In this document: positions 62,378 to 64,000 of the stretch, piece after piece
Layout: every line of letters starts with the position of its first letter
Numbering within the stretch: the stretch's first letter is position 1
DNA from: Mixta sp031457955
Lineage (GTDB): Bacteria; Pseudomonadota; Gammaproteobacteria; Enterobacterales; Enterobacteriaceae
DNA: 64,000 nt
Direction: 5' to 3'
Assembly: GCF_031457955.1 (NCBI RefSeq)
Contig: NZ_JAVDXN010000001.1
Location: 62,001-126,000 of the forward strand
Made by a program: the position numbers and the translations under genes
The notes under the pieces: generated by a model
What the model was told of the DNA's origin: nothing
Seen by the model: the letters and a program-made list of their open reading frames with translations, nothing else
The model's database searches: none

Positions 62378-62404
62378 TTGTACATGCTTTTTTTAGTTGT
62401 ACAA
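62378..62404 (-). promoter_or_regulatory. inverted TTGTACA / TGTACAA arms upstream of mlrA (MlrA-box-like)
   Basis: TTGTACA at 62378-62384 and TGTACAA at 62398-62404, 13 bases apart. From memory the E. coli MlrA box is TTGTACA-N12-TGTACAA inside AT-rich flanks. The site lies between mlrA and the divergent acetyltransferase gene, so it could serve either. Confidence 0.5.
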
Positions 62405-62502
62405 CTTGATCCAGACCGCAAAGCCGGTAACTCTCAGGGGTCGGTTTTTGGTTTCTGCATGGGCTGCGCGCAAGGCGCATATCGCTGACTAAGGGAGCAA
62501 CA

Positions 62503-63021
62503 ATGATTGAATATCAGGTTCTTAACCGGCAACAGGCGCTAAGCGAGCTGGACGCATTAACCGATGTGTTACAGGGGTGCGTCAGTGCGGGTGCCAGCGT
62601 AGGATTTATCGATCCTGCTGACCGGCCAGTGATGAGAAATTTCTGGCAGGATACGCTGGCGGGGCTCGATCAGGGCGATCGGCTGTTGCTGGTGGCGCGT
62701 CAGGAGCAGCGTATCGTCGCCACGGTGATGGTGCTGTGGAACATGATGCCCAATGGACGCCATCGCGCTGAAATCAGCAAGCTGCTGGTGCATCCCGCGG
62801 CGCGGCGGCAGGGCATTGCCCGGCAGCTGATGGCGCTGGCGGAACAGCAGGTTAAACAGGCAGGGCGCAGCCTGATGGTGCTGGATACCCGCAGCGGCGA
62901 TATCGCCAGCCTGCTTTATCTGTCGCTGGGTTGGGAAATCGCCGGAGCCATTCCTTATTATGCGCAGTCAACCGAGGGCGCGCTGGATGCCACTACCGTG
63001 ATGTATAAACGGCTGGCCTGA
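62503..63021 (+). CDS. GNAT family N-acetyltransferase
   Basis: A 172-residue acetyl-CoA-dependent acetyltransferase of the GNAT superfamily. The CoA-binding loop is VHPAARRQGIARQLMALAEQ (RxxGxA), preceded by AEISKLLV; the C-terminal part has LYLSLGWEIAGAIPYYA, typical of small-molecule acetyltransferases of this class. The acceptor is unknown. The start has GGGAG seven bases upstream. It is divergent from mlrA and lies 131 bp before dinG on the same strand; the gap to dinG shows no terminator. Confidence 0.88.
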   Translation: MIEYQVLNRQQALSELDALTDVLQGCVSAGASVGFIDPADRPVMRNFWQDTLAGLDQGDRLLLVARQEQRIVATVMVLWNMMPNGRHRAEISKLLVHPAARRQGIARQLMALAEQQVKQAGRSLMVLDTRSGDIASLLYLSLGWEIAGAIPYYAQSTEGALDATTVMYKRLA

Positions 63022-63152
63022 TGCGGCGGCAGGCCACCGCTTGCTACGGATATGGCAATAGCGGAAGCCTGTTTCCAAATTCGCCGATAAGCGGCTGACG
63101 TCAGCCTCATACTGTGTAAAAATACAGGTTATCAACGCAGGAAGAGAGCAAG

Positions 63153-64000
63153 ATGGCATTAACCGCAGCGTTAAAAGCGCAAATCGGCGCATGGTATAAA
63201 GCGCTGCAACAGCAGGTTCCCGATTTTATTCCCCGCGCGCCGCAGCGGCAGATGATTGCCGAAGTGGCGAAAACCCTGGCCGGTGATGAGGGGCGGCACC
63301 TGGCGATTGAAGCGCCGACCGGCGTGGGCAAAACCCTTTCCTATCTGATTCCCGGCATTGCCGTTGGTCGTGCCGAAGAAAAACCGCTGGTGATCAGCAC
63401 CGCGAACGTGGCGCTGCAGGACCAGATATTTAGTAAAGATCTGCCGCTGCTACAGAAAATTATTCCCGAACTGAAATTTACCGCCGCCTTTGGCCGTGGG
63501 CGTTATGTCTGCCCGCGTAACCTGAATGCGCTGGCGACCGACAGCGAAAAGCAGGGCGATCTGCTGCTGTTCCTAGATGACAACCTGGTGGCGAATAAAG
63601 ATGAGCGCAAACTCTGTACGAAGCTGGAGAAATCGCTGGATCGGCATCAGTGGGACGGCCTGCGCGATCACTGCGAAGAGGCGATCGACGATACGCTATG
63701 GCAGCGCTTAAGCACCGATAAGGCCAACTGCCTGGCGCGTAACTGCCACTGGTATCGTGAATGTCCCTTTTTTGTCGCCCGGCGCGAGATCGAGCAGGCG
63801 GATGTAGTGGTCGCTAACCATGCGCTGGTCATGGCGGCGCTGGAGAGCGAATCGGTGTTGCCGCCCGCGAAGCAGCTATTGCTGGTGCTGGATGAGGGCC
63901 ATCATCTGCCGGAGGTCGCGCGCGACGCGCTGGAAACCAGCGGCGAGATCACCGTTGCCTGGACCAGCCTGCAGCTCGATCTGTTTGTGCGCCTGGTGGA
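63153..64000 (+). CDS. dinG: ATP-dependent DNA helicase DinG, partial (3' end outside window)
   Basis: The first 282 residues of DinG, a 5'-3' XPD-type iron-sulfur helicase that unwinds R-loops and forked DNA and is SOS-induced in E. coli. The N-terminus MALTAALKAQIGAWYKALQQ is nearly that of E. coli. Walker A is APTGVGKT (54-61); four cluster cysteines are Cys120, Cys193, Cys198 and Cys204; the DEGH box is at 247-250. The frame is open to the window edge; the remainder (about 430 residues in E. coli) lies beyond it. No clear LexA box is visible upstream. Confidence 0.96.
   Translation, partial: MALTAALKAQIGAWYKALQQQVPDFIPRAPQRQMIAEVAKTLAGDEGRHLAIEAPTGVGKTLSYLIPGIAVGRAEEKPLVISTANVALQDQIFSKDLPLLQKIIPELKFTAAFGRGRYVCPRNLNALATDSEKQGDLLLFLDDNLVANKDERKLCTKLEKSLDRHQWDGLRDHCEEAIDDTLWQRLSTDKANCLARNCHWYRECPFFVARREIEQADVVVANHALVMAALESESVLPPAKQLLLVLDEGHHLPEVARDALETSGEITVAWTSLQLDLFVRLV

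Noticed and set aside
63060..63150. LexA box ahead of dinG
   Set aside because: No CTGT-N8-ACAG match could be found by eye between the acetyltransferase and dinG.

Overview
The window is enterobacterial chromosome. Gene after gene can be matched by memory to a named Escherichia coli family (ybhL, chbBCARFG, ybhN-clsB-ybhP, ybhQ, rhlE, dusC, ldtB, yohF, fetAB, yohD, yohC, pbpG, dld, bglX, idi, osmF-yehYXW, yohO, mlrA, dinG). The divergence, the extra genes and the gene order do not fit Escherichia itself. I infer a non-Escherichia member of the Enterobacterales, perhaps Erwiniaceae (Pantoea/Erwinia/Mixta type); the genus cannot be settled from the sequence alone.

Layout. 1-8776: right-hand end of a polyketide synthase (PKS) locus without acyltransferase domains (trans-AT type), as two overlapping genes, the first cut by the window edge. 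The module order is ACP tail, KS-DH-KR on protein 1, then methyltransferase-ACP-KS-ACP-thioesterase on protein 2. 8840-14245 (minus strand): a diverged ClpP-like protease, a chemoreceptor with a flagellar-type promoter, and a secreted family 18 chitinase with a duplicated C-terminal domain. 14683-20980: ybhL, then a complete chb operon for uptake and breakdown of chitobiose; together with the chitinase this makes a chitin-use block. 21075-26423: the ybhP-clsB-ybhN membrane/lipid operon, ybhQ and the RNA helicase gene rhlE.

26592-41178: dusC, an MFS transporter, a Pit-type phosphate transporter, a DUF481 protein, the L,D-transpeptidase ldtB with a repeat tail, a GH15 hydrolase, yohF, fetAB, yohD, yohC, a higBA toxin-antitoxin pair and pbpG. 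41387-56753: an MscS-type channel, dld, bglX, a ygfF-like reductase, an MFS exporter with a small partner gene and a divergent LysR regulator, a YciF-like protein, an MpaB-like oxygenase, a probable suppressor-of-fused protein and a second chemoreceptor. 56913-64000: idi, the osmF-yehYXW osmoprotectant transporter, yohO, the curli regulator mlrA, an acetyltransferase and the start of dinG (cut by the window edge).

Genes found near 17-18 min in E. coli (ybh genes, rhlE, ldtB, dinG) are interleaved here with genes from about 47-48 min (dusC, yoh, pbpG, dld, bglX, yeh, mlrA). The PKS genes look visibly more AT-rich than the core genes and are the clearest accessory element. No rRNA, tRNA, CRISPR array, insertion sequence or prophage was seen.
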